From contig JBNJCW010000026.1 in the NCBI GenBank assembly GCA_051744345.1, positions 1 through 24,277 on the forward strand: a stretch of DNA of 24,277 nucleotides. Direction: 5' to 3'. A program made the translations under genes and the position numbers. Origin of the DNA: Halolacustris sp051744345. Its GTDB lineage: Bacteria; Actinomycetota; Humimicrobiia; Humimicrobiales; Humimicrobiaceae. The stretch's first letter is position 1, and the number at the start of each line of letters is the position of its first letter. The notes under the pieces were generated by a model. It was not told where the DNA came from and searched no databases. It saw only the letters and a program-made list of their open reading frames with translations. Below are positions 1 through 7,801 of the stretch, one piece after another.

Positions 1-69
1 GGCAGGTAGAAGAAAGGCTACCTTCAAAACCTGTCATTTTTGGTGGGTTTTGTAAACCAGGAGAGGCTA

Positions 70-969
70 ATGTATGACTTGAGCATAATTGGCGCCGGGC
101 CTGCGGGAATTACAGCTGCAATTTATGCGGCAAGAAAGAACATAAGGTTTAATGTAATCGGAAAAGAGCTTGGCGGGCAGGTAACTTATAACCTTACTGT
201 GGAAAACTATACCGGTTTCCAGGAGATATCAGGAGCGGAGCTGGTACAGAAATTCAACCAACACATAGACCAGTTTAATTTCGACTTCGTAGAGGAGGAA
301 GCGGTGGCAGTTACTTCTGAAGAAGAGGGTTTTAAGGTTGCAACCGCCGGCGCAAGCTATAAAGTAAAATCAGCCATAATTGCAAGTGGTACCAGCCCAA
401 AGAAATTAAACGTGGCGGGCGAACAAGAATACCGGAATAGAGGCATAAGCTATTGTGTAACCTGTGACGGCCCCCTTTTCAGGGAAAGGAAGGTAGCGGT
501 GATTGGGGCAGGAAACCACGCCTTGTATTCGGCCATACAGCTTGAAAGCATTGCTTCTCACGTATATGTTTTAAACCCGGAAACTAAATTGGGCGGCAAA
601 CAGAAACTGATAGAAGAGCTCGAGCAGAGCAGCAGGGTTACCATTATAAATAAGGCCAGGGTACTGGAAATAACCGGTGACCAGCTGGTAAACGGGCTAA
701 GGTATAAGCAGAACAGCCATGCCCGGCGGTTAAAGGTGGAAGGTGTTTTTATAAATATCGGTTATGAGCCCCAGACTGAATTCCTAAAGGGCCTGGTAGA
801 CCTAAACCGGCAGGGGGAAATAATAATTGATTGGCAGAACAGAACCAGCACGAAGGGTATTTTTGCCGCCGGCGACTGCACAAATTACCCTTACAAGCAG
901 ATAATTGTGGCTGCCGGCCAGGGAGCAAGCGCCACCCTTAGTGCATATAAATACCTGAAAGGTTTATAG
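70..969 (+). CDS. AhpF/thioredoxin-reductase-like FAD disulfide reductase
   Basis: FAD- and NAD(P)H-dependent two-cysteine reductase, cytosolic, passing electrons to a thioredoxin- or peroxiredoxin-like partner. Seen: an N-terminal FAD dinucleotide fold (IIGAGPAG), the redox pair in SYCVTCDGP (CxxC), a second dinucleotide motif VIGAGNHA, and a C-terminal FAD segment GIFAAGDCTNYPYKQI. The tail and the absence of the NADPH-binding HRRxxxR after the second fold resemble the C-terminal half of AhpF (NADH-type) more than classical TrxB. The N-terminal thioredoxin-like domains of AhpF are missing. I chose ATG 70 over an in-frame upstream start at 40 because AGGAGAGG lies just before it and MYDLSIIGAGPAG is the usual family start; this gives 299 aa. 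The next gene starts 2 nt after its stop, so the two are probably co-transcribed. No peroxiredoxin gene is visible in the window. Cofactor preference is inferred. Confidence 0.85.
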   Translation: MYDLSIIGAGPAGITAAIYAARKNIRFNVIGKELGGQVTYNLTVENYTGFQEISGAELVQKFNQHIDQFNFDFVEEEAVAVTSEEEGFKVATAGASYKVKSAIIASGTSPKKLNVAGEQEYRNRGISYCVTCDGPLFRERKVAVIGAGNHALYSAIQLESIASHVYVLNPETKLGGKQKLIEELEQSSRVTIINKARVLEITGDQLVNGLRYKQNSHARRLKVEGVFINIGYEPQTEFLKGLVDLNRQGEIIIDWQNRTSTKGIFAAGDCTNYPYKQIIVAAGQGASATLSAYKYLKGL

Positions 970-971
970 AT

Positions 972-1973
972 ATGTATGACGTAATAACCGTAGGGTCAAA
1001 TACACTGGATGTTTTTGCTTATACAGACAGGTCTGAATCCATCTGTATCAAGACCATAGACGGAGAAGAATGCTATATATCCTATCCCAGCGGCTCCAAG
1101 CTCCTTATAAATGAGCTTGATTTTGATACCGGAGGAGGGGGTACAAATACCGCGGTAAGCCTTACCAGGATGGGGCTGTCTGTGGGATATATAGGAAAAA
1201 TTGGCGGGGACAACAGTGCGGAGAAGGTGCTGGAAGAGCTGAAGAAGGAAGGGATTGATTTCCTGGGTTCCCATTCTGCCGACCCTCAATTAAAGACAGG
1301 CTACTCCATAATACTGGATAGCATTGAAAAAAACAGGACCATACTCACCTTTAAAGGGGTAAATGACCGCCTGCAGTTCAGGGAGCTGGATACCTCCAAG
1401 CTAAAGGCAAAATGGTTTTATCTGTGCAGCATGGTAGGAAAATCATTTGATACCTTAAAGAAGCTGGCTGCCTATGCCGGGGATAGAAATATGGATGTGC
1501 TGTTTAACCCCAGCAATTACCTGGCTGAAAAAGGGGATAGGTTCCTGTCTGAAATACTTACCAGGACAAAAATCCTGATACTTAATCAGGAAGAGACTGC
1601 ACATCTGGTGGGAAAGGGAGAGCCAATTGACCAGCTTAAAAAACTTAAATCACTTGGCCCCCGGATAGCGGTTATTACCCACGGGAGCGAACCTGTACAC
1701 TGCCTGGATGCCGCAAATTCCTATTACATACTATATCCGCAGGATATAAAGGTGGTAGAAGTTACCGGGGCCGGGGACAGTTTTGCTTCTTCATTTCTGG
1801 CCGCTTATATAAAGGGAGAAGATACACAAAACTGCCTAAAGATTGCCCTGGCCAATTCCCAGTCTGTTCTGCAGTATAAAGGGGCAAAGAGGAAGCTGCT
1901 TAGTTTCCAGGAAGCAAAGTCTTGTATCAGCAAGAATCCTCCCCGGGTGGACAAGATAGATTCCGGTGTTTGA
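972..1973 (+). CDS. PfkB/ribokinase-family carbohydrate kinase
   Basis: ATP-dependent kinase of the PfkB (ribokinase) family, 333 aa, cytosolic; the sugar or nucleoside substrate cannot be told from the sequence. Seen: an N-terminal substrate-binding glycine stretch DTGGGGTNTA (residues 52-61), the NxxE magnesium/phosphate motif NQEE (205-208), and the C-terminal PfkB signature VTGAGDSF (264-271) with D269 as the predicted catalytic base and the GAGD anion hole. Length fits the family. It starts 2 nt after the reductase stop codon with little SD of its own, suggesting translational coupling. About 25 residues between the first strand and the glycine motif (SESICIKTIDGEECYISYPS) form an insertion relative to short ribokinases, probably a lid. 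Family call is firm; the substrate is unknown. Confidence 0.88.
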   Translation: MYDVITVGSNTLDVFAYTDRSESICIKTIDGEECYISYPSGSKLLINELDFDTGGGGTNTAVSLTRMGLSVGYIGKIGGDNSAEKVLEELKKEGIDFLGSHSADPQLKTGYSIILDSIEKNRTILTFKGVNDRLQFRELDTSKLKAKWFYLCSMVGKSFDTLKKLAAYAGDRNMDVLFNPSNYLAEKGDRFLSEILTRTKILILNQEETAHLVGKGEPIDQLKKLKSLGPRIAVITHGSEPVHCLDAANSYYILYPQDIKVVEVTGAGDSFASSFLAAYIKGEDTQNCLKIALANSQSVLQYKGAKRKLLSFQEAKSCISKNPPRVDKIDSGV

Positions 1974-1996
1974 TTTTCTTTTAAGCTTGTAAGTTA

Positions 1997-2070
1997 TATA
2001 ATCTTATATTATAAATATATTAGATCTTGGAAGAAATATATAAACCAGCAAGCAGGGATCTGCTTACTGG
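1997..2070 (+). promoter_or_regulatory. Putative promoter -10 and leader hairpin upstream of the PAS-GGDEF gene
   Basis: A TATAAT box lies at 1997-2002 in very A+T-rich DNA; no good -35 is seen at 16-18 bp. The implied leader of about 100 nt contains an inverted repeat, CCAGCAAGCAG (2045-2055) against CTGCTTACTGG (2060-2070): an 11-bp stem with one mismatch and a GGAT loop. No T-run follows, so it is not an intrinsic terminator. I checked for c-di-GMP-I riboswitch signatures (GCAAACC, ACGCAAAGCC) and did not find them. It could be a protein-binding operator or an mRNA leader structure. Confidence 0.35.
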
Positions 2071-2111
2071 TTACCGGCAGTACACAGAAACCGAGCAAGA
2101 GGAAATAAATT

Positions 2112-3899
2112 TTGACCAGTATAATATCTAAAACTAATTTTACAAACTTTAAAAAGCTTTTTACGGACTACCCATTCCCCCTGGCGGCCATAGACAGGGA
2201 TAAAAACATATTGGCGGCCAACCGGAAATTTTTAGCTTTTTTCCGGTTAGAGAAAAAGAGTCAGGAACAAAGGGGCCTGCATCAGCTAATGGAGATTGAG
2301 GAAAGAGACAGGTTTGAAGCTGCAATCAGGAAGGCATTTGAAAATGGGCAGGCAGGAAGGATTGAAATAAAAACAAAAATAGGCAGGCATGTGGCCAGGG
2401 TTGAGGCTATTGGCCGGGCACCTGACATATGGGCGGCAATTATCACTGTTGAGGATATAAGCAGCGTAGAGAAAGTTTCAGAAGAGATAGAAAAGAGCGA
2501 AGAAAGATTTAAAAGCCTGTTCGATAATGCCCTTGACTCTATCATGCTTCTTGAGCTGGATCCGGAAAAAAAGGATGCAGTTATCATTGAAGCTAACCGC
2601 ACAGCATGCAGGGTGTATGGTTATTTTAAGGATGAGATAGTGGGGGCCAGTTTTTGCAAAATCCTGTCCGGTGAGAATAAAGAGGATTGCGAAGATATTA
2701 TCCAAAAAATTTATAAGAGACGGGGCATTAAATTTGAGATGGTTAACCTGACCAAGCATGGAAAGAAGATAAACGTGGATGCCAGCTGCCAGCTTTTTCA
2801 TCTTGGAGAGAAGGAAGCAGCTATCCTGATTTCCAGAAATATAACCGAAAAGAAAAAGGAAGAAGAAAAAATAAGGTTTTTAAGTTTCAGGGACAGCCTT
2901 ACCGGCCTTTACAACAGGGAATACTTTGAAGAGGAACTGAAGAGGTTAAATACCAACAGGCAGCTTCCCTTGAGCATAGTAGTGGCAGACTTAAACAGCT
3001 TAAAGCTCATCAATGATGCTTTTGGCCACAAAGAAGGGGACAGGATGCTCAGGAAGGCAGCAGAGGTTTTAAGGTCTAGCTGCAGGAAAGAAGATATTAT
3101 TGCCAGGTGGGGAGGCGATGAATTTATTATCCTGCTCCCAAAAACAGGAGCGGATAAATCAGAACAGCTCATAAAAAGGATAAAAGAAGGCTGCCTCAAT
3201 TACAGTGGCCAGGATATCCAGCTCAGCATATCTTTAGGTTATGCTACCAAACAGCTGCCTTCAGAGAATATATCCAAAGTATTGCGAAAAGCTGAAGACA
3301 GGATGTATAAGAACAAAGTCCTGGAGAGAAAAAGTATTTACAGCGGAATGCTGGACGCCCTGCTTGGAAAGCTGAGAGACAAGAAAAAGGAATCAAAAAA
3401 ACACCTTAAATATCTGGAGGGTTTGGCTGAAAAATTCGGAAAATCGATGGATTTATCCCAGGCAAAGGTAAGAGACCTTGTTCTTCTGGCAGGAATTTAT
3501 GATATAGGCAAAATCACCATACCGGACAGGATACTTCAGAAAAAAGAAAGACTAAACACCGAAGAGTGGGAGATAATAAAAAGGCACCCGGAGATAGGAT
3601 TCCACATATCGGAGCCTACACCCCAGCTTCTTAACCTTGCAGAAGCCATACTCTCACACCATGAATGGTGGGACGGCACCGGCTACCCCCAGAGGCTAAA
3701 GGGAGATGATATACCCATAATGGCCAGGGCAATAGCCATTATGGATGCTTATGATGCTATGACCAAGGGCAGGCCATATAAAAAAAGGTTAACCCGGGAG
3801 CAGGCTTTAGCAGAGCTTAAGAAATATGCTGGCATACAGTTTGATCCTGTGCTTGTGGATAAATTTATCAATACATTGGTAAAGAGAAAAGGAGATTGA
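2112..3899 (+). CDS. PAS-PAS-GGDEF protein with degenerate HD-GYP domain (c-di-GMP turnover)
   Basis: Soluble bifunctional-type c-di-GMP signalling protein, 595 aa, starting at TTG 2112 with GAGGA about 8 nt upstream. Domains: PAS-like sensor (about 15-120), second PAS (about 130-247), GGDEF (about 255-410) and HD-GYP (about 425-590). The cyclase active site GGDEF is intact (334-338), preceded at the standard distance by an I-site RKED (325-328), so product-inhibited diguanylate cyclase activity is likely. In the HD-GYP part, HP (492-493), HHE (516-518) and DGTGYP (521-526) are present, but the name-giving HD pair reads YD (GIYDIGK, 461-467), so one predicted metal ligand is lost. Phosphodiesterase activity is therefore doubtful; the domain may bind c-di-GMP or regulate the cyclase. 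No membrane segments. The 2TM gene follows by 3 nt. Confidence 0.9.
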   Translation: MTSIISKTNFTNFKKLFTDYPFPLAAIDRDKNILAANRKFLAFFRLEKKSQEQRGLHQLMEIEERDRFEAAIRKAFENGQAGRIEIKTKIGRHVARVEAIGRAPDIWAAIITVEDISSVEKVSEEIEKSEERFKSLFDNALDSIMLLELDPEKKDAVIIEANRTACRVYGYFKDEIVGASFCKILSGENKEDCEDIIQKIYKRRGIKFEMVNLTKHGKKINVDASCQLFHLGEKEAAILISRNITEKKKEEEKIRFLSFRDSLTGLYNREYFEEELKRLNTNRQLPLSIVVADLNSLKLINDAFGHKEGDRMLRKAAEVLRSSCRKEDIIARWGGDEFIILLPKTGADKSEQLIKRIKEGCLNYSGQDIQLSISLGYATKQLPSENISKVLRKAEDRMYKNKVLERKSIYSGMLDALLGKLRDKKKESKKHLKYLEGLAEKFGKSMDLSQAKVRDLVLLAGIYDIGKITIPDRILQKKERLNTEEWEIIKRHPEIGFHISEPTPQLLNLAEAILSHHEWWDGTGYPQRLKGDDIPIMARAIAIMDAYDAMTKGRPYKKRLTREQALAELKKYAGIQFDPVLVDKFINTLVKRKGD

Positions 3900-3902
3900 A
3901 AA

Positions 3903-4178
3903 TTGGAAGACCAAAAGTACAAGGAAGCAAAAAAGAGGGTAGAGGAAATAAAAGGGTTTTATGGCCACCTTTTTGCTTACGTGGGGGTTAATATCACCCT
4001 GCTTGTTATTAATCTGGTTACCAGCCCTGCGGGCTTATGGTTTTACTGGGTTAGCTTATTCTGGGGAATAGGGCTTTTCTGGCACGCCATGGGTGTATTT
4101 GTGTTTTCAAGATTCCCGGGAAAAAATTGGGAACAGAAGAAAATAAAAGAACTTATGGACCAGCAGGAGAAAGATTAG
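3903..4178 (+). CDS. 2TM-domain small membrane protein
   Basis: 91-residue protein with two hydrophobic segments (about residues 22-42 and 47-70) separated by a short turn containing SPAG, flanked by charged ends. This is the pattern of the 2TM domain family, often found alone or fused to the N-terminus of histidine kinases and LytTR regulators. It starts at TTG 3903, 3 nt past the preceding stop, with GGAG at 3891-3894, so it is probably translated with the c-di-GMP protein and may be its membrane partner (inference from position only). The last 26 nt overlap the 3' end of the convergent epimerase gene. Molecular function is unknown. Confidence 0.75.
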   Translation: MEDQKYKEAKKRVEEIKGFYGHLFAYVGVNITLLVINLVTSPAGLWFYWVSLFWGIGLFWHAMGVFVFSRFPGKNWEQKKIKELMDQQEKD

Positions 4179-5148
4179 TCAGTTCCCTGTACCACTTCAG
4201 GGTGTCATTTAGCGATTGCTCAAACGGCCTGGGTTTGTATCCCAGGTCCCTGTTGGCTTTATGATGGGAGATAAGGGAGTTGCTTTTTATGGTAGCCAGG
4301 GAATAGCAGGTGAACTGGGGTTTTGCCCCTGACAGCCAGTAGTAGAAAGTTGTAAAATATGAACCCAGACTGGCCAGGGGGCTGCTGAGCCAGTAACGCG
4401 GCTGTTTTTTCCCGGTTATCCTGCTTAGTGTTTTTACCATTTTGCGCATGTCAACCTGCTCACCGGAGAGTATGTAAGTCTGGCCGGGTTCTGCCTTTTG
4501 TGAAGCTGTTATATGGGCAGCAGCTACATCCCTTACATCAACGTAATCATATGCTCCGTCTATTATAAATTTCAAATTGCCGTTCATATAATCTATTAAA
4601 AACTGTCCCAGAAGGGATACCTTGAAATCATAAGGGCCAATGAATGCCGTGGGGCAAAGCACTACTGCATCAAGGCCCTTTTCTGCAGCCTTGAGAACCT
4701 GCAGGCTTGCATAGGCCTTGGTCCGGTCATAGGCACCTCTGGGATTGCGGGGGTCAAAGCTTATCTTTTCATCAATGGTAATCCCCGGAGGAGTATCAGC
4801 TAATGCATGGATAGAGCTGGTAAATATAAGTTTTTTTACTTTATGTTTGAAGCAGGCTGATATGACATTATCTGTACCTCTGCAGTTTACACGGTTGAGC
4901 AGGTCTCCGCAGAAGGGCATAATGGATATTTCAGCTGCTGTATGGTACACAGTGTCTATACCTTTACAGGCCTCCATAACTGATCCGGGATCCTGTATAT
5001 CTCCATAACTTTTTTGCAGATTATAACCGTCAAGGCAGGAAGTATCTGACGTTTTCCTTAAGAATACCCTTACTTGCCTGCCAGATTCTGCAAGTTTTCT
5101 TACCAGGGTATTGCCTAAATGTCCTGTGGCGCCGGTTACCAGATCCAT
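4153..5148 (-). CDS. NAD-dependent epimerase/dehydratase (extended SDR)
   Basis: 331-residue extended short-chain dehydrogenase/reductase. Seen: Rossmann motif TGATGHLG (5-12), the catalytic serine in FTSSIHA (S112) and the YxxxK pair Y140/K144 in GAYDRTKA. The sequence is of the NAD-dependent epimerase/dehydratase or 3-beta-HSD-like type acting on nucleotide sugars, steroids or dihydroflavonol-like compounds; the substrate cannot be assigned. ATG 5148 lies 3 nt after the stop of the DUF6125-type gene on the same strand, with AAAGGCAG inside that gene acting as a plausible SD, so they form a two-gene operon. Its 3' end overlaps the 2TM gene tail-to-tail by 26 nt. Cytosolic; no signal or membrane segment seen. 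Confidence 0.85.
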   Translation of the reverse strand: MDLVTGATGHLGNTLVRKLAESGRQVRVFLRKTSDTSCLDGYNLQKSYGDIQDPGSVMEACKGIDTVYHTAAEISIMPFCGDLLNRVNCRGTDNVISACFKHKVKKLIFTSSIHALADTPPGITIDEKISFDPRNPRGAYDRTKAYASLQVLKAAEKGLDAVVLCPTAFIGPYDFKVSLLGQFLIDYMNGNLKFIIDGAYDYVDVRDVAAAHITASQKAEPGQTYILSGEQVDMRKMVKTLSRITGKKQPRYWLSSPLASLGSYFTTFYYWLSGAKPQFTCYSLATIKSNSLISHHKANRDLGYKPRPFEQSLNDTLKWYRELTNLSPAGP

Positions 5149-5151
5149 GGC

Positions 5152-5634
5152 TTATTCTGCCTTTAAGAAACTCAGGATGCAGCGGTTGTGGCCTCCGCAG
5201 ATCCTTTTGCTTAGCTTAAAATCCAGGTTATCGCCGAACTCTGAAGCCCAGACTGAATATTCGGTATCGCAGACAAGGGAACCAACCTGGCTGGAGAGCT
5301 TTTCCCTCCCCGATTTAACCATCATATTATGCCAGGGACATCTATGGATTTCTACCTGCAGCATGTTTTGGGTTCTGTTGGTTTTAAAATAGAAGTTATC
5401 CAGTTTAAGTTTTGCCTCAATACACTGGCTGAGGGCCTCAAGGCCCTGTTTGTCTTTTAATTTGGATTTAAAGAACCTTGCCTGTATCTTTGGCAGTACT
5501 TCCCACACCTGGCGGTCAATTTCCAGGGCCTGCTCGAAGCCGAGGTTTTCCTCAACCTTTATAAACCAGAGGCCGTCAACCTTTACATAGCTGTTATAGT
5601 AGTAACTTATTTTGTCCTTTTCGCTTAACTTCAT
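5152..5634 (-). CDS. DUF6125-type / ATC-hydrolase-like protein
   Basis: About 160-residue cytosolic protein beginning MKLSEKDKISYYYNSYVKVD. It carries the DGLWFIKVEENLGFEQALE block followed by a D-x-VW pattern, the HRCPWHN motif, a conserved Cys in SLVCDTEY, and a C-terminal ICGGHNRCILSF motif. I recognise this as the DUF6125 pattern, related to L-2-amino-thiazoline-4-carboxylic acid hydrolase-like proteins; the biochemical role of most members is unknown. The frame stays open to a TTG at 5682 (176 aa), but the family block and the lack of a Shine-Dalgarno there favour ATG 5634. A TTGTAT-17-TAAAAT promoter-like pair ends 7 nt before this ATG, which would make it nearly leaderless. It overlaps no other gene and precedes the epimerase by 3 nt. 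Confidence 0.7.
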   Translation of the reverse strand: MKLSEKDKISYYYNSYVKVDGLWFIKVEENLGFEQALEIDRQVWEVLPKIQARFFKSKLKDKQGLEALSQCIEAKLKLDNFYFKTNRTQNMLQVEIHRCPWHNMMVKSGREKLSSQVGSLVCDTEYSVWASEFGDNLDFKLSKRICGGHNRCILSFLKAE

Positions 5635-5699
5635 TTTTATGATTTTAAATACTTTTGGCAGAATATACAAATTATTATGCAAATACGGTTATTCTGCCT

Positions 5700-5734
5700 T
5701 ATAATCTAATAATAATTTTATTACCCTCTGGAGG
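5700..5734 (+). promoter_or_regulatory. Putative promoter -10 and Shine-Dalgarno for the YhfC-type gene
   Basis: TATAAT at 5700-5705 lies 34 nt before the ATG at 5740, in the A+T-rich divergent spacer. GGAGG at 5730-5734 is spaced 5 nt from the start codon. No convincing -35 hexamer is visible 16-18 nt upstream of the -10. Confidence 0.4.
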
Positions 5735-5739
5735 CAGCT

Positions 5740-6480
5740 ATGGGGTTATTTGATCTTGCTTCCATACTAGCGATTATTATTGAGATCGGGCTGCCGTTAG
5801 CACTGGCGGTTTTTGTCTGGAAAAGGTATAAGGTTTCCTGGGCCCTGTTTTTATTAGCAATGGCCCTGTTTTTGGTTTCCCTGGTAAGGATACCTTTAAA
5901 TAATTGGGTAAGCTCGGCAATAAGGCCAGATTTGGGTGCGGAAAGTTATGTAATTTTTACCGCTCTGTTTGCTTCTTTTACCGCTGCCTTATTTGAAGAA
6001 GGGGCAAGGGTTATAGGTTTAGGCTATATAGTCAGGGCAAAGAGTTTTCATAAAGGGTTAATGTACGGGATTGGCCACGGCGGCGGGGGTGAAGCCATGG
6101 TGCTTATTGGTTTTACCGGCCTGGCTAACTATATAGTGTTCAGGTTTATGCCCCATCTGGTGCCTCAGGCTGAAGAAATATTCTCTGGTATAGCCTGGTA
6201 CATGCCCCTGGTGGGGGCAATGGAGAGGGTGTTTGCCATAGCTGTGCAGATTTTTTTATCCATCCTTATAATCCAGGCCTTCATACAGAAAAGGTATTAT
6301 TATATAGCTATTGCTTTTATATTTCACCTGCTTCTGGATTTTGCTGCCGTGTATCTAAATTACAGATTTTCTTTACTGGTGGCTGAAATAGCCATTTTTG
6401 TTTTTGCAGCAGCTGCTGCAATATTTATAATATTTATGCAGCCTAAAAAGGCTGACAGATTAAAGCAGCCGGAAAAATAA
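5740..6480 (+). CDS. YhfC-family intramembrane metalloprotease
   Basis: 246-residue polytopic membrane protein with about seven hydrophobic segments. The residues expected of the YhfC/CPBP-like putative intramembrane protease superfamily are visible: FEEGAR (E86, E87, R90), GIGHGGGGEA (H113, E118) and FHLLLDF (H196, D200), each inside or at the edge of a membrane helix. The family is predicted to cleave within the membrane or to bind a metal there; substrates are unknown. It starts at ATG 5740 with GGAGG five bases upstream. It is divergent from the DUF6125-epimerase pair and is followed by 270 nt without a clear gene. Family call is good; the catalytic mechanism is family knowledge, not shown here. 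Confidence 0.8.
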   Translation: MGLFDLASILAIIIEIGLPLALAVFVWKRYKVSWALFLLAMALFLVSLVRIPLNNWVSSAIRPDLGAESYVIFTALFASFTAALFEEGARVIGLGYIVRAKSFHKGLMYGIGHGGGGEAMVLIGFTGLANYIVFRFMPHLVPQAEEIFSGIAWYMPLVGAMERVFAIAVQIFLSILIIQAFIQKRYYYIAIAFIFHLLLDFAAVYLNYRFSLLVAEIAIFVFAAAAAIFIIFMQPKKADRLKQPEK

Positions 6481-6752
6481 TTGGCATTAACCTTCAGGAT
6501 AGCTTCCAGCTAAGAAGGGATTGCAATAACGTAGCCTTTTTTAGTATCAGATAACCGGTTCGGAGCTAAAAGACATTTGACCTGAAGGATATTGGCTGGA
6601 TAATAAAATTTGTGGGGCAGGGGTTTGCGGGTTTTGCTATAAACCCGGAGGAACTGTAAAATAAATAAACAGCCGGTTTTTGTGGGGGGAAGAAGGATCA
6701 AGAGCCCCTTATCCTGTAAGCGGGTTTGGAAAGTTTGAATTAAAGGCAGCTG
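6481..6752 (+). other. Non-coding spacer with a possible gene remnant (6570-6659)
   Basis: No complete gene is seen. In frame from 6570 to the TAA at 6659 the DNA reads KTFDLKDIGWIIKFVGQGF then AGFAINPEEL, which looks protein-like but has no start codon and follows a TAA. The adjacent frame reads SDNRFGAKRHLT up to a TGA at about the same place, as if one frameshift had separated the two. It may be the tail of a decayed gene; I do not recognise the family. An 8-bp inverted repeat CCTTCAGG/CCTGAAGG (6491, 6580) also occurs here. Confidence 0.25.
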
Positions 6753-7799
6753 GTGAATACAGAAATAATAAAAGGAATAGAGCAAAAAATAGGTAAAGTC
6801 CCCAGGGTAACCCTGGGGTCTTTACCTACTCCCCTGCAGGAGATGGAAAACATGGGCTTGCATTCCCATGGGCATAAGCTTTTTATAAAAAGGGATGATA
6901 TTATAGGCGGCAACAAGGTAAGGAAGCTGGAGTTCTTCATAGCTGAAGCCCTGGATAAGAAGGCTGAAACGGTAATAACTTTCGGTGCACCGCAGTCAAA
7001 CCATACCAGGGAAACAGCGGTAGCCTGCCGAAAGGTTGGCCTTGAGCCAATAATAGTTATTTCGGGAAAAAAGCGCGGGGAGATTCAGGGCAATGCATTG
7101 CTGAATAGGATACTGGGGGCTGAGATAATTTATACTCCCCCCCTTTCACCACCCCCTTTTACTGCCGGGGGACCCCAGACTGTAGAGGAGTTAAGTGATG
7201 CGCTAAAAGGTATGCTGCCCGCGGGCCTGGCCGGGCCAAAAAGCTATATAATACCGGTGGGAGGCTACACCCCCCTGGGGTCGATGGGCTATCTTCTGGG
7301 TTTTCTGGAGCTGTACGGGCAGTTGAAACAGGCGAAAGTTATTCCACATTATGTAGTTACCGCTGCAGGCACCACCGGAACATATGCAGGCCTTTTGTGC
7401 GGGGCGGCTCTGGTTAACCGTACAGAAGGGATTAATATAAGGGTGGTAGGCATAAGCGTTACCGGGGAGATGGAAAGTGAAGCGGCGGGGATAATGGACA
7501 GGGTTAGAGAAACTGCGGCCATTATTGGGGAGGATGTAATGGTGGGGATGCAGGATATAGATATAGTTAATGATTACTGGAAGCCCGGTTACGGGATCCC
7601 CAACAGCAGGACAATAGATGCCATAAAAACTCTTGCCCGCAAAGAGGGAATATTTTTAGATCCGGTGTATACGGGCAAAGCAATGGGAGGTCTGCTGGAC
7701 CTTATGGGGAAGGAAAAATTCAGTCCGGAGAGCAACATAATTTTCATGCACACCGGAGGGTTTCCTGCGATTTTTGCTTATGCTAAGTATTTTTTATAG
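6753..7799 (+). CDS. D-cysteine desulfhydrase / ACC-deaminase family PLP enzyme
   Basis: 348-residue cytosolic PLP enzyme of the tryptophan-synthase-beta fold. Members deaminate D-cysteine (to pyruvate, H2S and ammonia) or 1-aminocyclopropane-1-carboxylate. Seen: the substrate/PLP entry FIKRDDIIGGNKVRKLEF with K55 as the predicted Schiff-base lysine, QSNHTR (81-86), the phosphate-binding region TAAGTTGTYAGL, and the C-terminal FMHTGGFPAIFAYA typical of the family. Start is GTG 6753, with AAGG six bases upstream; the N-terminus VPRVTLGSLPTPL fits family starts. An alpha/beta hydrolase begins 2 nt after the stop. An ACC-deaminase role is possible but bacterial orthologues of this length and motif are usually D-cysteine desulfhydrases; the substrate is inferred. 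Confidence 0.85.
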   Translation: MNTEIIKGIEQKIGKVPRVTLGSLPTPLQEMENMGLHSHGHKLFIKRDDIIGGNKVRKLEFFIAEALDKKAETVITFGAPQSNHTRETAVACRKVGLEPIIVISGKKRGEIQGNALLNRILGAEIIYTPPLSPPPFTAGGPQTVEELSDALKGMLPAGLAGPKSYIIPVGGYTPLGSMGYLLGFLELYGQLKQAKVIPHYVVTAAGTTGTYAGLLCGAALVNRTEGINIRVVGISVTGEMESEAAGIMDRVRETAAIIGEDVMVGMQDIDIVNDYWKPGYGIPNSRTIDAIKTLARKEGIFLDPVYTGKAMGGLLDLMGKEKFSPESNIIFMHTGGFPAIFAYAKYFL

Positions 7800-7801
7800 C
7801 T

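Noticed and set aside
1974..2111. c-di-GMP riboswitch before the PAS-GGDEF gene
   Set aside because: Neither the GEMM-I signatures nor a convincing class II layout could be found; only a single hairpin is present.
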